Assembly (NCBI GenBank): GCA_946059305.1
Contig: CAMGMU010000010.1
Coordinates: 1-42,732 of the forward strand
Direction: 5' to 3'
From: an uncultured Bacteroidales bacterium
Lineage (GTDB): Bacteria > Bacteroidota > Bacteroidia > Bacteroidales > Paludibacteraceae
Length of the DNA stretch: 42,732 nt
The stretch's first letter is position 1. The number at the start of each line of letters is the position of its first letter. This document shows positions 1-6,411 of this stretch, piece by piece. Made by a program: the position numbers and the translations under genes. The notes beneath the pieces were generated by a model that was not told the DNA's origin, did not search any database, and saw nothing but the letters and a program-made list of their open reading frames with translations.

Positions 1-13
1 TTTTCGCGAAAAA

Positions 14-46
14 TTTGCAAACACCATAATTCGCATCGTACCTTTG
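14..46 (+). promoter_or_regulatory. Bacteroidetes-type promoter upstream of the 308-838 gene
   Basis: TTTG at 14-17 and TACCTTTG at 39-46 match the phylum consensus (TTTG, about 20 nt, TAnnTTTG) with a 21-nt spacer. Transcription would start near 53. The leader would be about 255 nt and would carry the 11-bp repeats and hairpin array A before the start codon at 308. Seen by motif only. Confidence 0.6.
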
Positions 47-62
47 CACCGCAATTCAAAAG

Positions 63-114
63 CATCGCACGTTCATCGCACGTTCATAGCGTTACCATCG
101 CACACACGTACGTG
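63..114. repeat. 11-bp tandem repeats followed by a 10-bp palindrome
   Basis: CATCGCACGTT occurs twice in tandem (63-73, 74-84). Two degenerate units follow (85-95, 96-106). The period is 11 bp, close to one helical turn. CACGTACGTG at 105-114 is a perfect palindrome. Both lie in the predicted leader of the 308-838 gene, so they could be an operator or RNA elements. No function is shown. Confidence 0.6.
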
Positions 115-118
115 AGTA

Positions 119-179
119 GCCGCAACGCGGCGTTCCAGTAGCGCTAAAGCGCGCGTTCCAAGAGCCTGCGGCTGTTCCA
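119..179. repeat. GTTCCA mini-hairpin array A
   Basis: Three short hairpins are each followed by GTTCCA (132-137, 155-160, 174-179). The arms are GCCGC/GCGGC with loop AAC, GCGCT/AGCGC with loop AA, and AGCC/GGCT with loop TGC. Arm sequences differ but pairing is kept. Degenerate GTTCAA and GTTTCAA follow to about 200. The array sits in the predicted 5' leader of the downstream gene. Confidence 0.8.
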
Positions 180-307
180 AAAGGTTCAAGATGGTTTCAA
201 AGCCATTGCTCTTTAATTCTTTTATTCACCCCTGCGAGGTTTATTCCTAACCCTCTCGTCCCCGCACCTCGCAGTTATCTATCAGGCGGACATGGAGGGA
301 ATTGATT

Positions 308-838
308 ATGGGTATTGTTCATGGTAATTGGCTCACCGGCACGCACAGCGGCCGAGCTTGCAAGCACGAGAAAGTGTACACTCGTGTCAACCGCAAGACT
401 GGAGCTTGCTACTCGGCTCAGCTCTGTAACCCCAACCCCTATCGCAACGAGACGCAGAAGAAGGTCACCACTGCTTTCTCTGTTATCTCCGCAGCTATCT
501 CTGCTTGGATCGCTACCGAGAAGGCGAAGTCCACTCCGAGCGATGAATACCAGAAAGTGAAGCTCGCCTTTGACCGCCAGACTCGTTACTCCACTCTCCG
601 TGGTATGATGATGGCTAAGGGTATGTACAAGGTCGAGAACGGCAAGGTAGTGGTTGACCCCAACGCCAACACCTCCTTCGCTACCGTCAGCGGCACCGTA
701 CAGCTCCCCGCAGGCTCCGGCTCAACGTCGGGCTCGCAGACTCCTTCGGGCAGCGGCAGCGGCGGCTCAACTTCGGGCTCGCAGACTCCTTCGGGTGGCG
801 GCTCTGATACTGACGGATCAGATGGTGGCGGTGATTAA
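308..838 (+). CDS. Unknown small protein with Gly/Ser-rich repeated tail
   Basis: I do not recognise this 176-residue protein. The start at ATG 308 is chosen because GGAGGGA lies at 294-300, seven bases upstream, an unusually strong ribosome site for this phylum; an in-frame TTG at 302 is possible. The first ~120 residues are basic with scattered Cys and Tyr and a short Ala/Ile-rich stretch (about 54-70). The last ~45 residues are a low-complexity Gly/Ser/Thr/Gln/Pro tail made of two copies of a 15-residue unit. There is no signal peptide. It stands alone, with hairpin array A in its predicted leader and array B starting 4 nt after its stop. It may belong to accessory DNA, like the DUF3987-type gene at the other end of the window. 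Confidence 0.75.
   Translation: MGIVHGNWLTGTHSGRACKHEKVYTRVNRKTGACYSAQLCNPNPYRNETQKKVTTAFSVISAAISAWIATEKAKSTPSDEYQKVKLAFDRQTRYSTLRGMMMAKGMYKVENGKVVVDPNANTSFATVSGTVQLPAGSGSTSGSQTPSGSGSGGSTSGSQTPSGGGSDTDGSDGGGD
719..808 (+). repeat. Two 45-bp tandem units inside the 308-838 gene
   Basis: Units at 719-763 and 764-808 are nearly identical for their first ~35 bases and encode GSTSGSQTPSG followed by a Gly/Ser linker. DNA-level identity beyond what the amino acids require suggests recent duplication. Confidence 0.75.
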
Positions 839-841
839 TAA

Positions 842-940
842 TGGCGCCAAGGCGCGTTCCAGAAGCCCGATGGGCTGTTCCAATAGCCCGGAGGGCGTTC
901 CAGGGCCGGAGGCCGTTCCAATTGCCTTTCGGGCGTTCCA
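842..940. repeat. GTTCCA mini-hairpin array B
   Basis: Five hairpins are each followed by GTTCCA at 856, 877, 897, 915 and 935 (spacing 18-21). Arms with loops: GCGCC-AA-GGCGC, AGCCC-GAT-GGGCT, GCCC-GGA-GGGC, GGCC-GGA-GGCC, GCCT-TTC-GGGC (one T-G pair). The array begins directly after the stop codon at 838, so it would lie in the 3' untranslated region. Reading frames across it are not genes. Confidence 0.85.
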
Positions 941-970
941 AGATTCCTCTCGTCAGAATGGACTTCGCTA

Positions 971-1003
971 ACGGATTTCGATGAATCGAAATAAGCGCTC
1001 CGT
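971..1003. other. Nested inverted repeat in the 839-1389 non-coding stretch
   Basis: ACGGA (971-975) pairs with TCCGT (999-1003). Between them TTTCGAT (976-982) pairs with ATCGAAA (985-991). This is a structured element between array B and the terminator at 1072. The 551-bp stretch 839-1389 holds only repeats, hairpins and terminators; I see no gene there. Confidence 0.5.
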
Positions 1004-1071
1004 CATTCTTCCTCTCCCCATTCGAGCAGAGCTCTTTGGGGTCCCCGAAAAGATGCTGCGGATAAATAAGT

Positions 1072-1101
1072 AAATCCCATCGCGAAAGCGGTGGGATTTT
1101 T
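1072..1101 (+). terminator. Rho-independent-type hairpin, 12-bp stem with GAAA loop
   Basis: The arms at 1072-1083 and 1088-1099 pair over 12 bp (one T-G) around a GAAA tetraloop, followed by T residues. It would end transcription from the 308-838 gene after array B. Confidence 0.75.
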
Positions 1102-1102
1102 C

Positions 1103-1172
1103 ACAAAAAGTTCACAAAGTTCACAAAGTTCACACATTTTAGAGTAAGGATATGGCGCTTCGCGCAGTTCCA
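1103..1172. repeat. Copy 1 of a ~65-bp inverted long-range repeat
   Basis: This stretch begins with three 9-bp GTTCACAAA-type units and ends in the first hairpin and GTTCCA of array C. Its reverse complement recurs at 40687-40747 with about two substitutions and one 9-bp unit fewer. Both copies lie just outside a hairpin terminator. Confidence 0.85.
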
Positions 1173-1221
1173 TTAGCGCTACGCGCGTTCCAGACGCCTG
1201 CGGCTGTTCCAGATGGTTCCA
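1155..1221. repeat. GTTCCA mini-hairpin array C
   Basis: GTTCCA occurs at 1167, 1187, 1206 and 1216. Hairpins: GCGC-TTC-GCGC, GCGC-TAC-GCGC and GCC-TGC-GGC. The last GTTCCA has no hairpin before it. The array lies between the terminator at 1072 and the 28/29-bp repeats at 1233. Confidence 0.8.
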
Positions 1222-1232
1222 AGGCGGAGTGA

Positions 1233-1318
1233 GCAGCACGAAGTGCAGTGAGCGAAGTGAGCAGCACGAAGTGCAGCGAGCAAAGCAATGCAGCACGCAG
1301 TGCAGTGAACAAAGTGCG
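1233..1318. repeat. Three tandem 28/29-bp units made of small hairpins
   Basis: The units at 1233-1260, 1261-1289 and 1290-1318 each begin GCAGCACG(A/C)AGTGCAG. Each holds GCAC-(GAA or CAG-type)-GTGC, then a GAGC/GAAC half. The 4-bp stem with 3-nt loop resembles the GTTCCA array hairpins, but the GTTCCA hexamer is absent. Confidence 0.75.
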
Positions 1319-1339
1319 TTACACATTTCGATTAAGGAT

Positions 1340-1375
1340 ACTTACCCTGTTCTTTAACATACGTTCAGGGTAAGT
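1340..1375 (-). terminator. Possible thrS terminator
   Basis: ACTTACCCTG (1340-1349) and CAGGGTAAGT (1366-1375) form a 10-bp stem 15 nt past the thrS stop. There is no clear T-run on the minus strand, so this is tentative. Confidence 0.45.
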
Positions 1376-1389
1376 AATTAGCGGGAGGA

Positions 1390-3339
1390 TTAGCAATGAG
1401 CCATCTGCTCGGCTACGATAGCGTTGATCATGTCAGCGAAAGCTTCGGGTGTCATCTGACCCTTGTCTTCCGCACCTTGGCGACGAACAGATACGAGGTT
1501 TTGCTCAGCCTCCTTCTCGCCCACGATGAGCATGTAAGGGATATGCTTGAGCTCGTTGTCGCGAATCTTGCGGCCAATCTTCTCGTTGCGGTTGTCAACG
1601 GTAGCGCGGATGCCCTTATCGTTGAGCAGTTTCTGCACACGGTCTGCGTAATCGTTGGATTTCTCAGAGATGGGCAGGATAGCTACCTGGTCGGGCGTGA
1701 GCCAGAGCGGGAAACGACCGGCGGTATGCTCTATGAGCACGGCTACAAAGCGCTCCATCGAACCGAACGGTGCGCGGTGAATCATCACCGGACGACGCTT
1801 GGTGTTGTCGTCGGCTACATACTCTAATTCAAAACGCTGCGGGAGCTGATAATCGACTTGGATTGTACCAAGCTGCCAACGGCGGCCGATAGCGTCTTTC
1901 ACCATGAAATCGAGCTTCGGACCATAGAAAGCGGCTTCGCCGAGTTCTTGACGAGCCTTCATGCCTTTCTCCTGGCAAGCCTCGATGATTGCCTTTTCGG
2001 CATTTGCCCAATCCTCGTCTGAGCCGATGTACTTCTCGTGGTTGTTGGGGTCGCGGAGCGAAATCTGTACCTCTACGTTCTCCTCGGAGAATTGGAAGGT
2101 AGCAAACACGCGTTGGATAATCTCCATCACCTTGATGAACTCTTCCTTCACCTGGTCAGGACGGCAGAAAATATGTGCATCGTCTTGGGTAAACGAGCGC
2201 ACGCGGGTGAGACCGTGAAGCTCGCCCGACTGCTCATAGCGATACACGGTGCCGAACTCAGCGCAGCGGAAAGGCAGCTCCTTATACGAACGTGGCTTGC
2301 TGGCGTACACCTCACAATGGTGGGGGCAGTTCATCGGTTTGAGCATGTAGAGCTCATCTTCTTCGGGCGTGTGGATGGGCTGGAAAGAGTCTTTGCCATA
2401 ATGATCCCAGTGGCCGGAAGTGACGTAGAGATTCTTCGAACCGATATGAGGAGTGATTACTTCGTTATAGCCATATTGCTTTTGAATGCGGCGGAGCATA
2501 TCCTGCAAGCGCAAGCGGAGGTCGGTGCCCTTAGGCAACCAAATCGGCAATCCTTTACCTACGCGCTCAGAGAACATAAAGAGCTCCATCTCTTTTCCGA
2601 TCTTGCGGTGGTCGCGTTTCTTAGCTTCCTCCAGCATGGTCAGGTATTCATCGAGCATCTTTTTCTTCGGGAAGGTGATGGCATATACGCGGGTCATCAT
2701 CGGTCGCTTCTCATCTCCGCGCCAATAAGCAGCTGCGCAAGAAAGCACTTTCACGGCCTTGATGGGCTCGGTAGAAAGGATATGCGGGCCGCGGCAGAGG
2801 TCGGTGAAATTACCCTGCGTATATGTGGAGATATGGCCGTCTTCCAAGTCGGCAATGAGTTCGCACTTGAAGTGCTGCCCTTTAGCGGTGAAATCGCGGA
2901 GCACATCGGCCTTGGCAATCGATTTGCGTACGAGGCGTTCTTTTTTCTGCGCGAGCTCCATCATCTTCTTCTCAATGCGCTCGAAATCAGCTTCTTTGAT
3001 AGTCTGTCCCTCTGCGGGGAAAACGTCGTAATAGAAGCCGTTTTCAATAGCCGGACCAATACCAAACTGGATGCCGGGGAAGAGTTCCTGCAGCGCCTCT
3101 GCCATCAGGTGAGAGGAGGTGTGCCAGAATGCATGTTTGCCCTCAGGATCGTCAAACTTATACAGTTTGATGGAGGCGTCAGAGTTGATGGGAAGCGAGA
3201 GATCCTGCGTCTCGCCGTTTACGCCAATAGCCAGCACTTCCTGTGCCAGACGCTGAGAAATAGACTCAGCGATTTGAAGTCCGGTTACGCCTTCAGCGAA
3301 CTCGCGGACACTCCCATCCGGGAAAGTAATGTTAATCAT
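1390..3339 (-). CDS. thrS: Threonyl-tRNA synthetase
   Basis: This cytoplasmic class II synthetase attaches Thr to tRNA-Thr. The 649-residue protein has an N-terminal TGS domain (about 1-62) and an editing domain with the HTSSH motif at 73-77. The catalytic core has the zinc Cys in a KPMNCPHH context, a motif-2 region with [15 protein letters not shown], and motif 3 with [11 protein letters not shown]-terminal anticodon-binding domain follows. Length is normal. I chose ATG at 3339, giving MINITFPDG, because the extra upstream codons do not fit the family. It diverges from era. The infC-rpmI-rplT genes often found beside thrS are absent here. A structured leader and a phylum-type promoter lie upstream. 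Confidence 0.97.
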   Translation of the reverse strand: MINITFPDGSVREFAEGVTGLQIAESISQRLAQEVLAIGVNGETQDLSLPINSDASIKLYKFDDPEGKHAFWHTSSHLMAEALQELFPGIQFGIGPAIENGFYYDVFPAEGQTIKEADFERIEKKMMELAQKKERLVRKSIAKADVLRDFTAKGQHFKCELIADLEDGHISTYTQGNFTDLCRGPHILSTEPIKAVKVLSCAAAYWRGDEKRPMMTRVYAITFPKKKMLDEYLTMLEEAKKRDHRKIGKEMELFMFSERVGKGLPIWLPKGTDLRLRLQDMLRRIQKQYGYNEVITPHIGSKNLYVTSGHWDHYGKDSFQPIHTPEEDELYMLKPMNCPHHCEVYASKPRSYKELPFRCAEFGTVYRYEQSGELHGLTRVRSFTQDDAHIFCRPDQVKEEFIKVMEIIQRVFATFQFSEENVEVQISLRDPNNHEKYIGSDEDWANAEKAIIEACQEKGMKARQELGEAAFYGPKLDFMVKDAIGRRWQLGTIQVDYQLPQRFELEYVADDNTKRRPVMIHRAPFGSMERFVAVLIEHTAGRFPLWLTPDQVAILPISEKSNDYADRVQKLLNDKGIRATVDNRNEKIGRKIRDNELKHIPYMLIVGEKEAEQNLVSVRRQGAEDKGQMTPEAFADMINAIVAEQMAHC

Positions 3340-3423
3340 AAACCTACAAACGTTTACGTCCTGGCAGCGGACAAATGCCGCCAAGATGATTTTTTAAATT
3401 GATTTTATTGTTAATTAATTAAA

Positions 3424-3461
3424 GAACCGCACCTTTACGTAAGGCGTTGGGTTCGCGTAAA
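3424..3461 (-). promoter_or_regulatory. Alternative hairpins in the thrS leader
   Basis: GAACC (3424-3428) pairs with GGTTC (3450-3454), with an inner CCTT/AAGG pairing. Alternatively CTTTACG (3433-3439) can pair with CGTAAAG (3455-3461). The two folds exclude each other. The segment is inside the ~130-nt predicted thrS leader. Regulation is inferred only; no T-box features were recognised. Confidence 0.35.
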
Positions 3462-3475
3462 GTCAAAATTCGGCG

Positions 3476-3506
3476 CAAAAGTACTATAAAAAAACGATAT
3501 GAGCAA
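3476..3506 (-). promoter_or_regulatory. thrS promoter
   Basis: On the minus strand TACTTTTG (plus-strand 3476-3483) and TTG (3504-3506) are separated by 20 nt, matching the TTTG-N20-TAnnTTTG pattern. It gives a leader of about 130 nt. Confidence 0.6.
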
Positions 3507-3574
3507 GAAAAAAACGATAAATCTGCTTAATTCCCACAAATAGTGGGAAGGAAAGCGCAAATAAGAGCATTTTT

Positions 3575-3606
3575 TTTGCGTATCCCAAAAATAATTACTA
3601 ATTTTG
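3575..3606 (+). promoter_or_regulatory. era promoter
   Basis: TTTG at 3575-3578, 20 nt, then TAATTTTG at 3599-3606. This is an exact match to the Bacteroidetes pattern, 20 nt before the era start codon, so the leader is very short. Confidence 0.7.
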
Positions 3607-3625
3607 CAGCCTAAATTGGAATATT

Positions 3626-4507
3626 ATGCACAAAAGTGGATTTGTAAATATTGTGGGCAACCCGAATGTGGGTAAATCAACGCTGATGAACGCGCTCGTA
3701 GGTGAGCGGCTGAGCATCATCACCTCCAAGGCGCAAACGACTCGCCACAGAATCATGGGCATCGTAAATGCAGACGATTATCAGATTGTGTTTTCTGATA
3801 CGCCAGGCGTGCTCAAGCCCAACTACAAACTGCAGGAGCAGATGCTCGAATTCAGTCAGTCTGCACTGGTAGATGCCGATATTCTGATGTATATAACCGA
3901 TGTGAACGACTCTGCCGAACGGAATGCGGATTTCGTTGAGAAAGTGAAGAAATCGCGGGCGAAGGTGTTTCTCGTAATCAACAAAATCGACTTGACCACG
4001 CAGGAGACCTTGGCTTCGCTGGTGGACTTCTGGCACAAAGAGCTGCCGATGGCGGAGATTTTTCAAATCTCAGCGCAGGAAAAATTCGGCATCGATGGAT
4101 TGCTTAAGCGCATAGTAGAATGCTTGCCGGAAGGCGCGCCCTATTTTGATAAAGATCAGTTGACCGACAAGCCCGAGCGCTTTTTCGTAAACGAGATAAT
4201 ACGCGAGAAGATTCTGCTTCATTACGACAAGGAGATTCCTTACTCGGTAGAAGTGGAGGTGGAGTCGTTTAAGGAAGAAGCCAAGATGATACGTATTTCG
4301 GCGGTGGTGTTCGTGGAGCGCGAGAGCCAAAAGGGCATCATCATCGGTCGTCAGGGCGCGGCACTCAAGAAAGTGGGCAGCGATGCGCGCAAAGATTTGG
4401 AAGCGTTCTTCGGCAAGCAGATTTTCTTGCAGCTCTTCGTGAAGGTCGATAAAGACTGGCGGCAGAAAGAAGGGCGTCTGAAGCATTATGGATATGATTT
4501 GAATTAA
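3626..4507 (+). CDS. era: GTPase Era
   Basis: Era is an essential GTPase that binds the 3' end of 16S rRNA and helps mature the small ribosomal subunit. The 293-residue protein has G1 GNPNVGKST at 11-19, G3 DTPG at 58-61 and G4 NKID at 119-122. A C-terminal KH RNA-binding domain (about 200-285) carries the GRQGAALK loop. Length is normal. It opens a rightward run of genes with short gaps or overlaps (next start 36 nt downstream) and probably shares its transcript with them. No functional link with those genes is evident. Confidence 0.97.
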   Translation: MHKSGFVNIVGNPNVGKSTLMNALVGERLSIITSKAQTTRHRIMGIVNADDYQIVFSDTPGVLKPNYKLQEQMLEFSQSALVDADILMYITDVNDSAERNADFVEKVKKSRAKVFLVINKIDLTTQETLASLVDFWHKELPMAEIFQISAQEKFGIDGLLKRIVECLPEGAPYFDKDQLTDKPERFFVNEIIREKILLHYDKEIPYSVEVEVESFKEEAKMIRISAVVFVERESQKGIIIGRQGAALKKVGSDARKDLEAFFGKQIFLQLFVKVDKDWRQKEGRLKHYGYDLN

Positions 4508-4542
4508 GGAATGAAGGCTCGAGTAGATGGAGCCGGATAAAC

Positions 4543-6411
4543 ATGAGACTTACAGAAATAGCAGTTGCGCTGCATGCGCAAGCGGGTATCACGAACGATA
4601 CCGATATCAACTATCTGCTGACCGACTCGCGTGAGCTCGGCAGCGATGCAGAGCATACCTTGTTCATAGCGCTCCGCACCGAACAGCGCGATGGCGCTGA
4701 TTTTATTGCTCCCCTTTTTGAACGAGGTGTGCGCGCATTTATGGTGCGCAAAGATGTGCGGCTCAGAGAGGTGTTTCGCGGAGCATCGTTTATTTTCGTA
4801 GAAGATACGCTTGCAGCGTTGCAGGATTTGGCGGCATACAAGCGCAGTCTTTGTCCGAACTGCCAAGTGATAGGCATCACTGGGTCCAATGGTAAGACGG
4901 TGGTCAAAGAATGGCTGTATGAACTGCTCAAAGACGACTACCGCATTGTTCGCAGCCCCAAATCATATAACTCGCAAATAGGTGTACCTTTGTCGGTTTG
5001 GCAACTCCAGCCCGATACCGAATTGGCGCTCTTTGAGGCGGGCATCTCGCAGCCGGGCGAAATGGAAAAGCTCGAGCGGATTATCCGTCCAACGATGGGC
5101 GTAATCACCTATATTGGGCAAGAACATGGCGAAAACTTCTCCTCCATAGAAGAGAAACGAGCAGAGAAAATGAAGCTCTTCAAAGGTTGCTCTACGATTA
5201 TCGAAGACGCCACCCATCAAAATGCCCGCACCTGCGCGGCCGTGATGCGCGCGCTTGGTTATGAAGAGGAGGTTATCCAAGAGCGGCTGCTCAAGAAAAC
5301 GCATGAGACGGTGCTGCGCGTCAATCTGACGGCATTGGCCGATAACGTGCGCTATTTTAAGAATCGGCTGAAGCCGGAGACCAAACTTACCTGCATGGTG
5401 AAGGCATTTGCTTACGGCACAGGCAGTATCGAGATTGCTGAGTGCTTGCAAGAATGCGGAGCCGACTGCTTGGCGGTAGCCGTATGCGATGAGGGTGTGG
5501 AGTTGCGTCGTGCGGGCATCCATCTGCCCATCATCATCATGGACCCTGAAGTGACGGCTCTCAGCACCATTATCGAGAACAATTTAGAGCCGAATATCTA
5601 TTCGTTTCAGTCGCTCGAGAACATCATTATGGTGGCGAATCAGAGCGGTATGGAGCATTATCCGATTCATATAAAAATCGATTCGGGCATGCACCGCTTG
5701 GGCTTCGATTGGGCAGATATGCCGCAGTTGCTGAGCCGACTTGCTGAGCAGAAAGCGGTGCGCGTGAAGAGTATTTTCTCGCACTTATGCGTGGCCGATG
5801 AGCCGCAATGGGATGATTTTACGCGCGAGCAGATTGCCCTCTTCTCCCGCTGTGCGGATTTCTTGATTGAGGGGCTGGAGAAGCGCCCCGAATATGAGGG
5901 ACATCGCCCTATGAAGCATATCCTCAATTCAGCGGGAATAGAGCGTTTTACGGAGTATCAGTTCGATATGTGCCGTCTCGGAATCGGCTTATATGGCTTC
6001 TCTTTCTCGGGCGCGCAGTTGAGAAACGTATGTACGCTCAAATCCACATTGCTGAGCGTGAAGACCATCCGCGCGGGAGAATCGATAGGTTACGGACGCC
6101 ATACTTGGCTGAAGGAAGACAGGCAGATTGCCGTGATTCCGATAGGTTATGCCGATGGGTTTGACCGCCGCTTGGGCAATGGTGCCGGACACGTGATTGT
6201 GCGCGGAAAACGCTGCCCCGTGATGGGCAATGTATGCATGGACTTGGCCATGATTGACGTGACGGGTACGGATGCGCAACCCGGAGATGAGGCCATCATC
6301 TTTGGCGACCAACTGCCGATTGCCGAACTGGCCGAACAACTCGGAACCATCACTTACGAGATTCTTACCGGCGTGAGCCGACGAGTAAAAAGAATATATT
6401 ATAAAGAATGA
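4543..6411 (+). CDS. Alanine racemase fused to a truncated MurF domain
   Basis: Bacteroidetes typically carry a MurF-alanine racemase fusion of about 800 residues; this one has 622. The N-terminal MurF part keeps the Mur ligase N domain, the P-loop GSNGKT at 114-119 and a region with EAGISQPGEM. It stops near residue 250: part of the central domain and the whole C-terminal ligase domain, including the usual D-x-YN motif, are missing. The racemase half (about 255-622) looks complete, with PLP lysine K287 in VKAFAYG, SGMHRLG, catalytic tyrosine Y517 in IGYGR, GYADGF and MGNVCMD. It should convert L-Ala to D-Ala for the cell wall. Ligation by this protein is unlikely, so a separate MurF is expected elsewhere. 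Its stop overlaps the next start (ATGA). Confidence 0.9.
   Translation: MRLTEIAVALHAQAGITNDTDINYLLTDSRELGSDAEHTLFIALRTEQRDGADFIAPLFERGVRAFMVRKDVRLREVFRGASFIFVEDTLAALQDLAAYKRSLCPNCQVIGITGSNGKTVVKEWLYELLKDDYRIVRSPKSYNSQIGVPLSVWQLQPDTELALFEAGISQPGEMEKLERIIRPTMGVITYIGQEHGENFSSIEEKRAEKMKLFKGCSTIIEDATHQNARTCAAVMRALGYEEEVIQERLLKKTHETVLRVNLTALADNVRYFKNRLKPETKLTCMVKAFAYGTGSIEIAECLQECGADCLAVAVCDEGVELRRAGIHLPIIIMDPEVTALSTIIENNLEPNIYSFQSLENIIMVANQSGMEHYPIHIKIDSGMHRLGFDWADMPQLLSRLAEQKAVRVKSIFSHLCVADEPQWDDFTREQIALFSRCADFLIEGLEKRPEYEGHRPMKHILNSAGIERFTEYQFDMCRLGIGLYGFSFSGAQLRNVCTLKSTLLSVKTIRAGESIGYGRHTWLKEDRQIAVIPIGYADGFDRRLGNGAGHVIVRGKRCPVMGNVCMDLAMIDVTGTDAQPGDEAIIFGDQLPIAELAEQLGTITYEILTGVSRRVKRIYYKE

Noticed and set aside
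842-1221. CRISPR array or integron attC sites in the GTTCCA arrays
   Set aside because: The repeat is only 6 bp, the intervals are hairpins of 12-15 bp and no cas genes are present. attC cores need GTTRRRY/RYYYAAC and an integrase; neither fits.
654-1326. Open frames over arrays B and C (for example 654-971 plus strand, 1003-1326 minus strand) as genes
   Set aside because: They are translations of the hairpin repeats, overlap the real 308-838 gene or a terminator, and have low-complexity composition.
2038-3402. A 454-codon plus-strand frame opposite thrS
   Set aside because: It is an antisense shadow of thrS codon usage with no start signals.
4543-5300. Frameshift explaining the short MurF half
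   Set aside because: The frame is continuous from ATG into an intact racemase, and no missing MurF segments were seen in other frames nearby. It is an in-frame loss.
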